64,000 nt of DNA from contig NZ_CP119802.1 of the NCBI RefSeq assembly GCF_029338355.1, forward strand, positions 2,418,001-2,482,000. Reading direction: 5' to 3'. Shown here piece by piece: positions 15,157 through 24,062 of the stretch. How positions within the stretch are numbered: the first letter of the stretch is position 1; every line of letters starts with the position of its first letter. The notes under the pieces were generated by a model, which worked only from the letters and a program-made list of their open reading frames with translations, did not search any database and was not told the DNA's origin. Source of the DNA: Halosegnis marinus. GTDB taxonomy: Archaea; Halobacteriota; Halobacteria; Halobacteriales; Haloarculaceae. The position numbers were made by a program, and so were the translations under genes.

Positions 15157-16930
15157 GTGCGACTGACACGCCGCGGGCTGTTGGCCGCGACCGCCGGGGT
15201 CGCGGCCGTCGGCTCGCTTCCCCTCCGCAGTCGGCGCGACCGCCTCGCTCCCCGGCGTGGCGTGGCGCGCCGACACGCCGCCGAAGCGTACCCGGTTTTC
15301 GGATACCCCCTCGTTCGCCTACAGCGACGGCACGGTGTTCGTCCACCAGTACGGCGTCGTGGAGGCCCGCGACCCGGCGTCGGGCGCGCTCCGCTGGCGC
15401 GTCGAGGACGGCCCCGACGCGTTCGGCCGCCTCGTCGTCGGCGCGGAGGCCGTCGTCCACCGCTCGGACGACACCGTCCGCGGCTACGCGCCCGGCGACG
15501 GGAACCGGCGCTGGTCGTTCGCGGCCGACGCGCCCGTGACACTCCATCCGACCGGCGACCGAACCTGCGCGTACGTGGACGCCGACGACCCCGTGCTCGT
15601 CGGTCTCGGCGGCGCGTCGGGCGAGCGGTGGCGCGTCCCGGTCCCGGGCACCGTGACCGAGGTGCTCGGCCGCCGCGGCGACACCCTCTACGCCGCCGTC
15701 GCCGACGGCCCCGTCGTCGCCGTCGACACCGCCGCGGGGTCGGTCGAGGCCCGCATCGGCGACGGAACGGAGTACGCCGTTCTCGTCGGGGACACCGTCG
15801 TCGTCGCCACGCTGGACGGACACGTCGCCGGCTACAGGGCGGCGACCGGCGAGCGCCGGTGGGAGCGCGAGAGCGGCGCGCGCCCGTGGACGACGGACGG
15901 CGCGCTCGTGCTCGACGGCGGCACCGCGTTACGCCGCCTCGACCCGGCCACGGGTAACACGGTGTGGCGCCACGACCACGCGGACGGCCGGGGCCACAGG
16001 GTCGTCGCGGCCGACGACGGCGCGCTCCTCGCTGTCCGGGACGGTCGCCTCGCCGAGTTCGGGACGGACGGCCGACGGCGCTGGGTCGCGCCCCCGCTCC
16101 CCGGCTACTTCTTCGACGCGTCGTTCGCCGACGGGACGCTGTTCGTGCAGGGCGACGGCGTCACCGCGGCCATCGACCGCTCGGACGGCTCGCTCTCGTG
16201 GCTGTTCCGGCTCGCCAGCGGCCGCCGGGAGGCCGAGCCGTTCCCGTTCGCCGTCGGGCCGGAGCGCGTGTACGCCGGCGACGGCGAGCGCGTCGTCGCC
16301 ATCGCCCGCGACGGTCCGCCCGCGCCCGCCGCAGGGACACCGACACCGGACACGGACGAGGCCGTGACCTTCGACGCGACCGCGAGCAGTTTCGACGGGG
16401 CCGCCCGCTACGGCTGGCTCGTCGATTCCGCCCCGCGGCGGACCGACGAGTTCGAGGCGACGGGCCGGGACTTCGACCGGGCGTTCGGCGAGGCCGGGCC
16501 CCACCGGGTCGCACTCGCGATGGTGGACGCCGACGCGCCGAGCGCGCGCCGCGGGCCGACGATGGTCTCGTTCGTCGGCATCGAGGCGAGGGCGCCGTCC
16601 GGAACAAGGAGCGCCACCCCGACGCCGACGCCCGACGTGACCACTCGGGTGGCCGACGGAACCCCGGACGCGACGTCCACGCGGACGGCCGGGGCCGCGA
16701 CCCCCACCGACGGCCCGGACGCGACGGCGACGCCGACCGGGAGCGACACCCCACCATCGGCGACCGAGACCGGGTCGCCCACTGGGTCCGCGACCGACAC
16801 CCGCAGCGGAACGGGAACCGACGAGGCACCGACCGCCGCGCCGGGACAGCCGGGGTTCGGGGTGGCCGCGTTCGTCGCCGCCGGCGCGCTCGGGCTCGCC
16901 CGGACCGTCCGGCGGTTCGGCGGTCGGTAG
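15157..16930 (+). CDS. secreted PQQ-like beta-propeller protein with PKD-like domain and PGF-CTERM, frameshifted after the signal peptide
   Basis: The N-terminus, MRLTRRGLLAATAGVAAVG, is a Tat signal peptide. It is in a different frame from the mature protein: a CCCC run at 15220-15223 has one C too many; with three, SLP runs on as SAVGATASLPGVAWRAD. The mature part has repeated propeller blades of the PQQ type (ASGALRW, GDGNRRWSF, ATGERRW, ATGNTVWRH, DGSLSWLF), a PKD-like region (VTFDATASSFDGAARYGW, about residues 400-480), a Thr/Pro-rich linker and a C-terminal PGFGVAAFVAAGAL-RR tail. That tail is the PGF-CTERM signal processed by archaeosortase A, so the protein is predicted to be lipid-anchored at the cell surface. 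Without the correction translation could start only near 15257, lacking the signal. Function is unknown; surface binding or scaffold is likely. Confidence 0.85.
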
Positions 16931-16960
16931 GCATTTGTCCGGGGCCGTCCGACCCCGACC

Positions 16961-18133
16961 ATGGACCCCGACTTCTCGCGGCTGGACGCCCACCTCGACG
17001 ACAACGACCTCGACGGCTACCTCATCCACGCCGACGAGTCCGACGCCGACCAGCGGTACCTCTCCGGCTTCACCGCCCCCGACCCGTTCACGACGCTGTA
17101 CGACGGGGACGTTCACGTCCTGACGAGTTCGCTGGAGTACGGCCGCGCGAAGCGCGAGGCGCGCGCCGCGACCGTCGACCGCCTCGCCGACTTCGACTCC
17201 CGGGCCAAGATAGAGGAGTACGGCGGCGTCGAGGGACAACACCGGACGCTCGCCGCCTTCCTCGCCGAGTACGGTGCCGAGTCGGTCGCCGCGCCCGGCG
17301 ACTTCCCGCTCGGGGTCGCGGACGGCCTCCGCGAGCAGGGCGTGAGCGTCGATGCCGACCACGACGGCGTCATCGGTCACATTCGCGCCGTGAAACACGA
17401 CGAGGAGATAGCCCACATGGAGGCGGCACAGAAGGCCAACGAGCGGTCGATGGCCGCCGCCGAGGCGATGCTCCGCGAGGCCGACGTGGCCGACGACGGC
17501 ACCCTCGTTCACGAGGGGGAGACGCTCACCAGCGAGCGCGTGAAGGAGGAGATAGAGGTCTCGCTGCTCCGCGACGGCTACGCGCTCGACACGACCATCG
17601 TCGCCTGCGGCGCCGACGCCGCCGACCCCCACGACCGCGGCTCCGGGCCGCTGCGCGCGAACGAGTCCATCATCATCGACATCTTCCCGCGCTCGAAGGA
17701 GACCGGCTACTACGCCGACATGACCCGGACGTTCGTGAAGGGCGAGCCGAACGACACCGTCCGCGAGTGGTACGACGTGACGCAGGAGGCGAAGGAAGCC
17801 GCCCTCGACGCGCTCGAAGCCGGCGTCTCCGGGAGCGAGGTTCACGACGCGGTCTGTGACGTGTACGCCGACGCCGGGTGGCCGACGCTGCGCGACGACC
17901 CGAACACGGAGACGGGCTTCATCCACACCACGGGCCACGGCGTCGGCCTCGACATCCACGAGTACCCCCGCGTCTCGACGACGGACAACACGCTGGAGGA
18001 CGGCATGGTCGTCACCATCGAACCCGGCCTCTACGACCCCGAGTTCGGCGGCGTCCGCATCGAGGACATCGTCGTCGTCCGCGAGGGCGGCTACGACAAC
18101 TACACCGACTACGAGGAGTCGCTCGTCCTGTAG
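16961..18133 (+). CDS. pepQ: M24 family Xaa-Pro peptidase
   Basis: This 390-residue protein has a creatinase-like N-terminal domain (about 1-135) and a pita-bread catalytic domain. The five metal ligands can be seen: Asp in IIIDIFPRS, Asp in GYYADMTRTF, His in TTGHGVGLD, Glu in VTIEPGLY and Glu in VRIEDIV. It cleaves dipeptides or peptides with proline at the second position and acts in cytoplasmic peptide turnover. A GCATTTG box is centred 27 bases upstream of the ATG. It lies between the propeller gene and tyrA on the same strand. Symbol by similarity. Confidence 0.9.
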   Translation: MDPDFSRLDAHLDDNDLDGYLIHADESDADQRYLSGFTAPDPFTTLYDGDVHVLTSSLEYGRAKREARAATVDRLADFDSRAKIEEYGGVEGQHRTLAAFLAEYGAESVAAPGDFPLGVADGLREQGVSVDADHDGVIGHIRAVKHDEEIAHMEAAQKANERSMAAAEAMLREADVADDGTLVHEGETLTSERVKEEIEVSLLRDGYALDTTIVACGADAADPHDRGSGPLRANESIIIDIFPRSKETGYYADMTRTFVKGEPNDTVREWYDVTQEAKEAALDALEAGVSGSEVHDAVCDVYADAGWPTLRDDPNTETGFIHTTGHGVGLDIHEYPRVSTTDNTLEDGMVVTIEPGLYDPEFGGVRIEDIVVVREGGYDNYTDYEESLVL

Positions 18134-18178
18134 CGGGCGAACGAACCCCTTTTGCGCCGCCGCGGGCTACGCCGGTCC

Positions 18179-18898
18179 ATGAGAGTACTCGTCGTCGGCG
18201 CCGGGACGATGGGCCGCTGGCTGGCGGCCGAACTCGCCGGCGACCACGCCGTCGCGTTCGCGGACGCCGACGCCGACCGGGCGGCCGACGCGGCGTCGAG
18301 CCTCGACTGCGGGACGGACGACGGCGACCGCTACGACCTGCTCGCGCTCGCGGTCCCCATGTCCGCCGTCGGCGCGGCCGCACGCGACTACGCCGGCCGC
18401 GCGGACGCCGTTCTCGACGTGACCGGCGAGATGCGCGACACGCTCGCGGCGCTCCGTGAGTCGTTTCCCGACGCGGAGCGCGTCTCGACGCACCCGCTGT
18501 TCGCGCCGGGGAACGCGCCCGGCACCGTCGCCGTCGTGACGGACGCGCCGGGCGAACGGACCGAGGCCGCCCTGGACGCGCTCGCGGCCGCCGGCAACGA
18601 CCTCTTCGAGACGACCGCCGCCGAACACGACCGGGCGATGGAGACGGTGCAGGCGAAGACCCACGCCGCCGTCCTCGCGTTCGCGCTCGCGGGCGAGGAG
18701 GTGCCGCAACCGTTCCACACGCCCGTGTCGGGCCCGCTCTCCGACCTCGCCGACGCGGTCGTCTCGGGCGACCCGCGCGTCTACGCCGAGATACAGGCCC
18801 GGTTCGACGGCGCCGAGCGGGTGGCCGAAGCCGCCGAGCGACTCGCCGAGGCCGACCCGGAGGCGTTCGCCGACCTGTTCGCGGAGGCGCGCGAATGA
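18179..18898 (+). CDS. tyrA: prephenate dehydrogenase (tyrosine biosynthesis)
   Basis: This 239-residue protein has an N-terminal Rossmann fold (MRVLVVGAGTMGRWLAAEL) and a helical C-terminal half with STHPLFAPGN, the prephenate dehydrogenase substrate motif, and the conserved His/Gln region HDRAMETVQAKTHAAVLA. It converts prephenate to 4-hydroxyphenylpyruvate. It is shorter than bacterial TyrA and has no ACT domain, like other haloarchaeal versions. CCTTTTG is centred 28 bases upstream. Its TGA overlaps the ATG of the Rsm22-type gene by 4 bases, so they are co-translated. The substrate (prephenate versus arogenate) cannot be told. Confidence 0.85.
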   Translation: MRVLVVGAGTMGRWLAAELAGDHAVAFADADADRAADAASSLDCGTDDGDRYDLLALAVPMSAVGAAARDYAGRADAVLDVTGEMRDTLAALRESFPDAERVSTHPLFAPGNAPGTVAVVTDAPGERTEAALDALAAAGNDLFETTAAEHDRAMETVQAKTHAAVLAFALAGEEVPQPFHTPVSGPLSDLADAVVSGDPRVYAEIQARFDGAERVAEAAERLAEADPEAFADLFAEARE

Positions 18899-20292
18899 AC
18901 GCCGACCAGCGCGGCGCCGTTCTCGACAACGCCCGCTACCTGCGCGAGGTACGCCCCGTCGACCCGGACGAGATACACGAGTACGTCGAGGGACGGCCGC
19001 ACCCGGCCGTCGTCCGCCAGGTGCTCCGCGAGGAGTCGGTGGCGCTCGGCCTGCGCGAGACGGCGGAGGGGACCTTCGTTCCCGTCGAGGAGGGGCCGCT
19101 GTCGGTCGAGTTCGACGGCGTGGAGCGGTTCCCCCACGAGTACACGCTTCGGGTGGAGGACCTGCTCGTCTCGGAGTACGGCGCGGGGTGGCCGACGGGA
19201 GAGAGCGGCGACGCGCTCCGGGCGGTGTTACGCGACGTGAAGGCGGACTACTTCGCCGGCGACACGGTCGAGTACGACCGCGAGACGGCGCTGGCGTACG
19301 CCTGCTACCACCTCCCCGACAACTACGCCGTCGTCCAGTACACGCTCGCGCGGCTGGCGCGACGGGGCCTCCTGCCCAAGCGCCTGCGCGTGCTGGACGT
19401 GGGCGCGGGCGTCGGCGGCCCGATGCTCGGGGTCCACGACCTCGTCCCGGACGACTGCGCCGTGGAGTACCACGCGGTCGAGCCGTCCGCCGCCGCCGAC
19501 GTGTTCGAGGCGATGGCTGGCGAGACGCGCGCGGGCTTCCGCACGGAACTCCACCGCGAGACGGCCGAGGCGTTCGACCCCGACGGACAGTTCGACGTGG
19601 TACTGTTCGCCAACGTCCTCTCCGAACTCGCCGACCCGGACGCGACAGCCGAGCGGTACATGGACGCCGTCGCCCCCGACGGCTCGTTCGTCGGCATCGC
19701 GCCCGCCGACCGCGAGGCGGCCATCGGTCTCCGGGAAACGGAGCGTCACCTCGAAGGCGCCGGCTACGGCGTCTGGGGCCCGCAGGTGCGGCTGTGGCCC
19801 GGCTTCCGGCCCGAGGACCGCGGCTGGAGCTTCGACGTCCGCCCCGACATGGAGGTGCCGCCGTTCCAGCGGGAACTCGACGACGCGGCGGACGGGAGCG
19901 GGGAGTTCCGCAACGTGGACGTGCAGTACGCCTTCTCCGTCGTGCGTCACGACGACGCGCGGATGGTCACCCTGGAGCCGGACGCCTCCCGGTTCGCGAA
20001 GTTCGCGCGCAGCGAGGACCACGTCTCGAAGCGGGTGGACTGTCTGTGTCTGAAGCTCTCGGCGAACCTCGCGGACGGCGGGAACCCCCTGTTCAAGGTG
20101 AGCGACGGCTCCGAGCGCGCCGACCACTACGCCGTGATGACGCGCGAGTCCCTGCTCAACGACGACCTGCTCGCGGCGGGGTACGGCGACCCGCTCGTGT
20201 TCGAGAACGTCCTGCTGCTGTGGAACGACGACGAGGAGTCGTACAACCTCGTCGTGGACGGCGAGACGGTCGTGGACCGCGTCGTCGCCTGA
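18895..20292 (+). CDS. Rsm22-type SAM-dependent methyltransferase
   Basis: This 465-residue protein has an N-terminal helical region (1-95) and a Rossmann methyltransferase core with RVLDVGAGVGGPMLG (about residues 167-180), EYHAVEPS, and DVVLFANVLSEL, as in the Rsm22 family associated with the small ribosomal subunit. A long C-terminal domain (about 300-465) contains two cysteines in DCLCLKLS but not the classical four-Cys cluster of eukaryotic Rsm22. It may act in ribosome assembly or rRNA methylation. It overlaps tyrA by ATGA; whether the two are functionally linked is unclear. Confidence 0.8.
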   Translation: MNADQRGAVLDNARYLREVRPVDPDEIHEYVEGRPHPAVVRQVLREESVALGLRETAEGTFVPVEEGPLSVEFDGVERFPHEYTLRVEDLLVSEYGAGWPTGESGDALRAVLRDVKADYFAGDTVEYDRETALAYACYHLPDNYAVVQYTLARLARRGLLPKRLRVLDVGAGVGGPMLGVHDLVPDDCAVEYHAVEPSAAADVFEAMAGETRAGFRTELHRETAEAFDPDGQFDVVLFANVLSELADPDATAERYMDAVAPDGSFVGIAPADREAAIGLRETERHLEGAGYGVWGPQVRLWPGFRPEDRGWSFDVRPDMEVPPFQRELDDAADGSGEFRNVDVQYAFSVVRHDDARMVTLEPDASRFAKFARSEDHVSKRVDCLCLKLSANLADGGNPLFKVSDGSERADHYAVMTRESLLNDDLLAAGYGDPLVFENVLLLWNDDEESYNLVVDGETVVDRVVA

Positions 20293-20329
20293 CCTGTGGA
20301 CTTTTGTCGGGACCGTCCCTGACCCGGGT

Positions 20330-21115
20330 ATGGACGTCCTCCTCACGAACGACGACGGTATCGACGCGGAGGGTATCCACGCCCTCCACGACGCGCTCTC
20401 CGACCTCGACGGGGTGGACGTGACCGTCGTCGCGCCCGCGACGGACCAGTCTGCCGTGGGGCGGGCCCTGAGCCGCGAGGTGGACGTGGAGCCGAACGAC
20501 ATCGGCTACGCGGTCCACGGGACGCCGACCGACTGCGTCGTCGCGGCCGTCGGCGCGCTCGACCTCGACCCGGACCTCGTCGTCGCCGGCTGTAACCGCG
20601 GCGCGAACCTCGGCGAGTACGTCCTCGGGCGCTCGGGCACCGTCTCGGCCGCGGTCGAGGCCGCCTTCTTCGGGATTCCCGCCATCGCCGTCTCGCTGTA
20701 CGTCCCCGTCGCGGAGGACATCGCCTTCTCCGAGGTCCGCCCCGACAACGGGGCGTACGACGAGGCGAAGCGCGCGACCCGTTACCTGGTTCGGACCGCC
20801 CTCGACGTCGGCGTCTTCGAGGAGGCCGACTACCTCAACGTGAACTGCCCGGTCCCGGGCGACGACCCCGCGGAGATGACCGTCACCCGCCCGAGCCACG
20901 TCTACGACATGGACGCCGAGCGCGACGGCGACACCGTCCACATCACGGACCGCATCTGGAAGCGGATGTCGTCGGGCGACATCACCGACCCCGAGGGGAC
21001 CGACCGCCGCGCCGTCGTCGAGGGGCGCGTCTCCGTCTCGCCGCTCACCGCCCCCCACACGACGGAACACCACGAGGCCCTCGACGGCCTCGCGGCCGGC
21101 TTCGGCGACGACTGA
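20330..21115 (+). CDS. surE: 5'/3'-nucleotidase SurE
   Basis: This metal-dependent phosphatase acts on nucleoside 5'- and 3'-monophosphates and possibly polyphosphate. The 261-residue protein begins MDVLLTNDDGIDAEGI with the metal-binding Asp pair (residues 8-9), followed by APATDQSAVGRALS, a GTPTDCV segment and the invariant asparagine in AGCNRGANLG with FSGTVSAA-type stretch SGTVSAAVEAAFFG. Length and order match the family. A CTTTT box is centred 28 bases upstream of the ATG. Single gene, same strand as neighbours. Confidence 0.95.
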   Translation: MDVLLTNDDGIDAEGIHALHDALSDLDGVDVTVVAPATDQSAVGRALSREVDVEPNDIGYAVHGTPTDCVVAAVGALDLDPDLVVAGCNRGANLGEYVLGRSGTVSAAVEAAFFGIPAIAVSLYVPVAEDIAFSEVRPDNGAYDEAKRATRYLVRTALDVGVFEEADYLNVNCPVPGDDPAEMTVTRPSHVYDMDAERDGDTVHITDRIWKRMSSGDITDPEGTDRRAVVEGRVSVSPLTAPHTTEHHEALDGLAAGFGDD

Positions 21116-21152
21116 GGGAAACCGATTTCTTCCCGCCGGGTGACCCCCAGCC

Positions 21153-21833
21153 ATGCACGAGACGCTCGCCGACCTGCTGTCGCGCAACGCCGACCACGCG
21201 GCCGCCTACGCCGACCGCTTCGACGACCTGCAGGACGGTCAGGCCCCCGACGCCGTCACCGTCTGCTGTTCGGACTCCCGGGTGCTCCAGGACGCGATGT
21301 GGGGGAACGACGAGCCGGGACGGCTGTTCTCCGTCGGCAACATCGGCAATCGCGTCGTCCAGCGCACCGACGAGGGCGAGGTCGTCTCCGGCGACGTGCT
21401 CTACCCCGTCGCCCACACCGGCACCGACCTCGCCGTCGTCGTCGGCCACTCCGGCTGTGGCGCGGTCACGGCCACCTACGACGCGCTCACCGGCGGGCTG
21501 TCGGACGCGCCGGGCATCGAACACTGCGTCTCCCTGCTCCGTCCGGGGCTGAAGCCCGGCGTCGAGGCACTCCCCGACGACCGCTCGCGCGAGGACGCGG
21601 TGAACGACCTCGTCGAGTACAACGTCGACCGGCAGGTCGAGCACCTCCGCGACAGCGACGACGTGCCCGACGACGTGACGGTCGCCGGCGTCGTGTACGA
21701 CTTCGCCGACGCCTACCCCGGCGAGCGCGGCGAGGTCCACCTCGTCAACCTCGACGGCGAGCGCGACCCCGACGCGCTCCGCGCGGCGAACCCCGAAGTC
21801 GCCGACCGCGTGAGCCGCCGCTGGACGTACTGA
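21153..21833 (+). CDS. beta-carbonic anhydrase
   Basis: This zinc enzyme interconverts CO2 and bicarbonate. The 226-residue protein contains the motifs CCSDSR (zinc ligand Cys39, with the Asp41-Arg43 pair) and GHSGCGAV (His99 and Cys102 complete the zinc site), plus SVGNIGNRV. It belongs to the beta class and has no signal peptide, so it is cytoplasmic. A GATTTCT box centred about 28 bases upstream supports the ATG. No bicarbonate transporter is adjacent. Confidence 0.93.
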   Translation: MHETLADLLSRNADHAAAYADRFDDLQDGQAPDAVTVCCSDSRVLQDAMWGNDEPGRLFSVGNIGNRVVQRTDEGEVVSGDVLYPVAHTGTDLAVVVGHSGCGAVTATYDALTGGLSDAPGIEHCVSLLRPGLKPGVEALPDDRSREDAVNDLVEYNVDRQVEHLRDSDDVPDDVTVAGVVYDFADAYPGERGEVHLVNLDGERDPDALRAANPEVADRVSRRWTY

Positions 21834-21908
21834 CCGCACCCTCCCCTCGCCGTCCTCCGAACGCCTCCGAGCGTCGAACCGTCGGTTTCAGCCCGTAATC
21901 ATAAGAAA

Positions 21909-21915
21909 GCTTATA
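21909..21915 (+). promoter_or_regulatory. TATA box of the cysteine-rich lipoprotein gene
   Basis: GCTTATA, within an AT-rich stretch (21897-21916) unusual for the region, lies 25 bases before the GTG at 21937 and 31 before the ATG at 21943. Confidence 0.6.
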
Positions 21916-21942
21916 CTTCTGCTTCGCTTCGAGGACGTGATT

Positions 21943-23358
21943 ATGAGTCCACCACGGGGCGGTGTCGAGCGGGGTGTGTCGAACGGTACCATTAGTCGCC
22001 GCCGGCTCCTCGCGGCCGGCGGCCTCGTCGGCGCGGGGGCGCTCGCCGGCTGTCTGAACCGCGTCGCCTCGGCCGTCACGAACACGGGGGCCTCCCCCGC
22101 GGCGGCCTTCGCGGGAACGCAGGGGTCGAGCACGGGCGAGTTCGCCGTCGGCGACCCGCACGTGAGTCGGCTGGCGCCGACGCTGTCGGCCGGTCAGGTC
22201 GGGAACGTGGAGTTGGAAGGCTGGGTCACGTCGTCGCCGGTCATGGCGCAGAACCACAATTCGTCGCGGAGTAATGCCCCGGGGGAAGGATACGTTCGTG
22301 ACGACGACTCCGATGATGACGGACTCGGCGACGGTACTGAAGACGGCGACGCGGAACTGGAGCCTCTCTACGACTATCTGGGCGGCGAGGCGATGGTCGC
22401 GGAGCGGTTCACGGTCTGTCTGCCCGACGCGGAGGTGCCGGGCGGGAACGGGAGTATCCGTGAGGCGGTGACGCCGCGGCGGCTTCTCGCCTATCTGACT
22501 GACGGCGCCGGGCCCGGCGTGCTCTCGGAGGCCGATTCGGAGCGGCCGGGTGCCGTGGGGGGCGGTGATGACTGTGACGACTCGGACGAGGGAGTGTTCC
22601 CGAGCGCGGCGTGTGGGACCTCGCCGCACTTCGTCGCGGAGGTGACGGGGCCGGTGTCGACGGGCGGGAGTCTGGAGGCCGTTCGGACGGAGGACGGGTC
22701 GGCGCTGGTCGTGAGTTCGCCGCCGGGCTCGGACCGTGGCTCCGAGCAGAGTTGTAGTGTCCAGTGGCCGTTCGAACTGGAACGGTGCGGGTCGGGGGGC
22801 TGGGCGCGGACGACGGAGGACGGCTCGTCGACCGGAGTGTCGGTGTTTCAGGTGACGGTACAGCCGCCGCGGTGTCCGGAGTCGTTCCCGGCGCTGTTGT
22901 ACGTTCAGCGGTGTGAGAGCAACGATCAGCTCGTGTACACGGGCGGGTGGGTCATCGACGACGCCGCGCTGTACGAGAACTCGGCGACGGTGGTGTCGAT
23001 AGCCGGTCCGACGCCGGTTGTTCCTGTAGGGAGCGGTGACCTGGACGGGGACGGGCTGGAGGACGTGGTGACGCGGTCGCGTTCCGGCGAGCGTGCGCTG
23101 CGGGGGGCACGGATCGATTCGGGGACCGTGGAGGAGTTCGTCGAGCGAGGAGAGGACGGCTTGTCGGAGGACGTCATCGATGTCATCACCAGCCGAGGTG
23201 GGGAGACCAGAGGTGATGACGGTGTGAGCGGAGAGAATCACCGGTTCGTGACGCACGTATCGGGTGACGCGCCGGTGCTTCACCTGACGAGCGCGAGCCG
23301 GGCGTCGCGGGACGTGAAGTTCAAAGCGGGCGCCGAGCTGTCGAAGGCCGTGAACTGA
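21943..23358 (+). CDS. cysteine-rich Tat lipoprotein of unknown function
   Basis: The protein has 471 residues from the ATG (a GTG six bases upstream is an alternative). It has a Tat signal with SRRRLLAAGG and lipobox LAGC (Cys37), so it should be exported folded and lipid-anchored. The mature part has an Asp-rich DDDSDDDGLGDG stretch (about 125-140) and a second one, GDLDGDGLEDVV (about 365-376), both like calcium-binding loops. At least seven further cysteines (VCLP, DDCDD, AACG, SCSV, ERCG, PRCP, QRCE) suggest disulfides outside the cell. I do not recognise a functional family, though similar haloarchaeal N-termini exist. Codon use is less biased than in neighbours, with many GTG, TGT and CGG codons and visibly lower GC, suggesting acquisition or relaxed selection. 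Confidence 0.75.
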   Translation: MSPPRGGVERGVSNGTISRRRLLAAGGLVGAGALAGCLNRVASAVTNTGASPAAAFAGTQGSSTGEFAVGDPHVSRLAPTLSAGQVGNVELEGWVTSSPVMAQNHNSSRSNAPGEGYVRDDDSDDDGLGDGTEDGDAELEPLYDYLGGEAMVAERFTVCLPDAEVPGGNGSIREAVTPRRLLAYLTDGAGPGVLSEADSERPGAVGGGDDCDDSDEGVFPSAACGTSPHFVAEVTGPVSTGGSLEAVRTEDGSALVVSSPPGSDRGSEQSCSVQWPFELERCGSGGWARTTEDGSSTGVSVFQVTVQPPRCPESFPALLYVQRCESNDQLVYTGGWVIDDAALYENSATVVSIAGPTPVVPVGSGDLDGDGLEDVVTRSRSGERALRGARIDSGTVEEFVERGEDGLSEDVIDVITSRGGETRGDDGVSGENHRFVTHVSGDAPVLHLTSASRASRDVKFKAGAELSKAVN

Positions 23359-23375
23359 GCGCCGGAAACACGGGC

Positions 23376-23999
23376 CTAGAGTGCGCTCCGGATAGCGAGG
23401 AGGCCGAACGCGACGACGACCGCCCCCGCCAGTCGGTTCACGCGCCGCATGACCGGGCGCGTGAAGCGTGAACGGAAGCGGCTCACGCCGGCACTCAGGA
23501 CGAGCCACCAGAGCGCAGAGCCGAGGAAGACGCCGGCGACCAACACGGCGGCGTCGGCGTACTCCCCCGAGACGCCGACGCCCAGGCCGGTGAAGACGCC
23601 GACGAAGGCGACGACGGTCACCGGGTTGGTTACCGTCAACAGGAACGTCGAGCCGTAGTCGCCGGCGAGCCCCCGCACGTCCGGGGCGACCGCTGCCGTC
23701 TCGGCCGGCTCGGCGCGGAACGACCGGATACCGAGGTACACCAGGAGGAGTCCGCCGCCGAGCCGGATGCCCGTCCGGTAGTCGAGCAGGAGCGACGACA
23801 GCGCCGTGAGGCCGAACCCCGCGATGGCCCCGTACACGGCGTCCGCGGACGCGGCGCCGAGCCCGCTGACGAACCCCGAGAGCCGACCCTTAGCGAGCGT
23901 TCGCCGAACGCACAGCACCCCGACTGGACCGACCGGCGCCGCGATGGAGAACCCCAGTACGAGTCCCCGAACCAGAACGTCGATTGTCGTCGTTAATAC
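23376..23999 (-). CDS. LysE family amino-acid exporter, start codon unclear
   Basis: This membrane protein of about 207 residues has six predicted helices and the LysE/RhtB signature GFSIAAPVGPVGVLC near the N-terminus, then RTLAKGRLSGFVSGLGAASADAVYG, FLLTVTNPVTVVAF and a C-terminal helix. It probably exports amino acids or related small molecules. The coordinates include the full conserved N-terminus (LTTTIDVLVRG), but the frame has no ATG, GTG or TTG before it: the codon at the expected start is GTA (23999), preceded by TGC and a TGA. An ATG at 24003 and a GTG at 24006 are one base out of frame. The first in-frame GTG is 23918, which would remove the signature loop. Either a one-base error or a damaged start. 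Confidence 0.8.
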   Translation of the reverse strand, partial: VLTTTIDVLVRGLVLGFSIAAPVGPVGVLCVRRTLAKGRLSGFVSGLGAASADAVYGAIAGFGLTALSSLLLDYRTGIRLGGGLLLVYLGIRSFRAEPAETAAVAPDVRGLAGDYGSTFLLTVTNPVTVVAFVGVFTGLGVGVSGEYADAAVLVAGVFLGSALWWLVLSAGVSRFRSRFTRPVMRRVNRLAGAVVVAFGLLAIRSAL

Positions 24000-24033
24000 G
24001 CATCACCTACGACCGCCCCGAGGCCGTCGGCCT

Positions 24034-24040
24034 GTAAATA
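24034..24040 (-). promoter_or_regulatory. TATA-like box upstream of the LysE-type gene
   Basis: TATTTAC on the minus strand points to a transcription start near 24010-24012, just before the out-of-frame GTG/ATG at 24006/24003. Confidence 0.45.
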
Positions 24041-24062
24041 GGCTTCGCGGCCGTGAGGCGTG

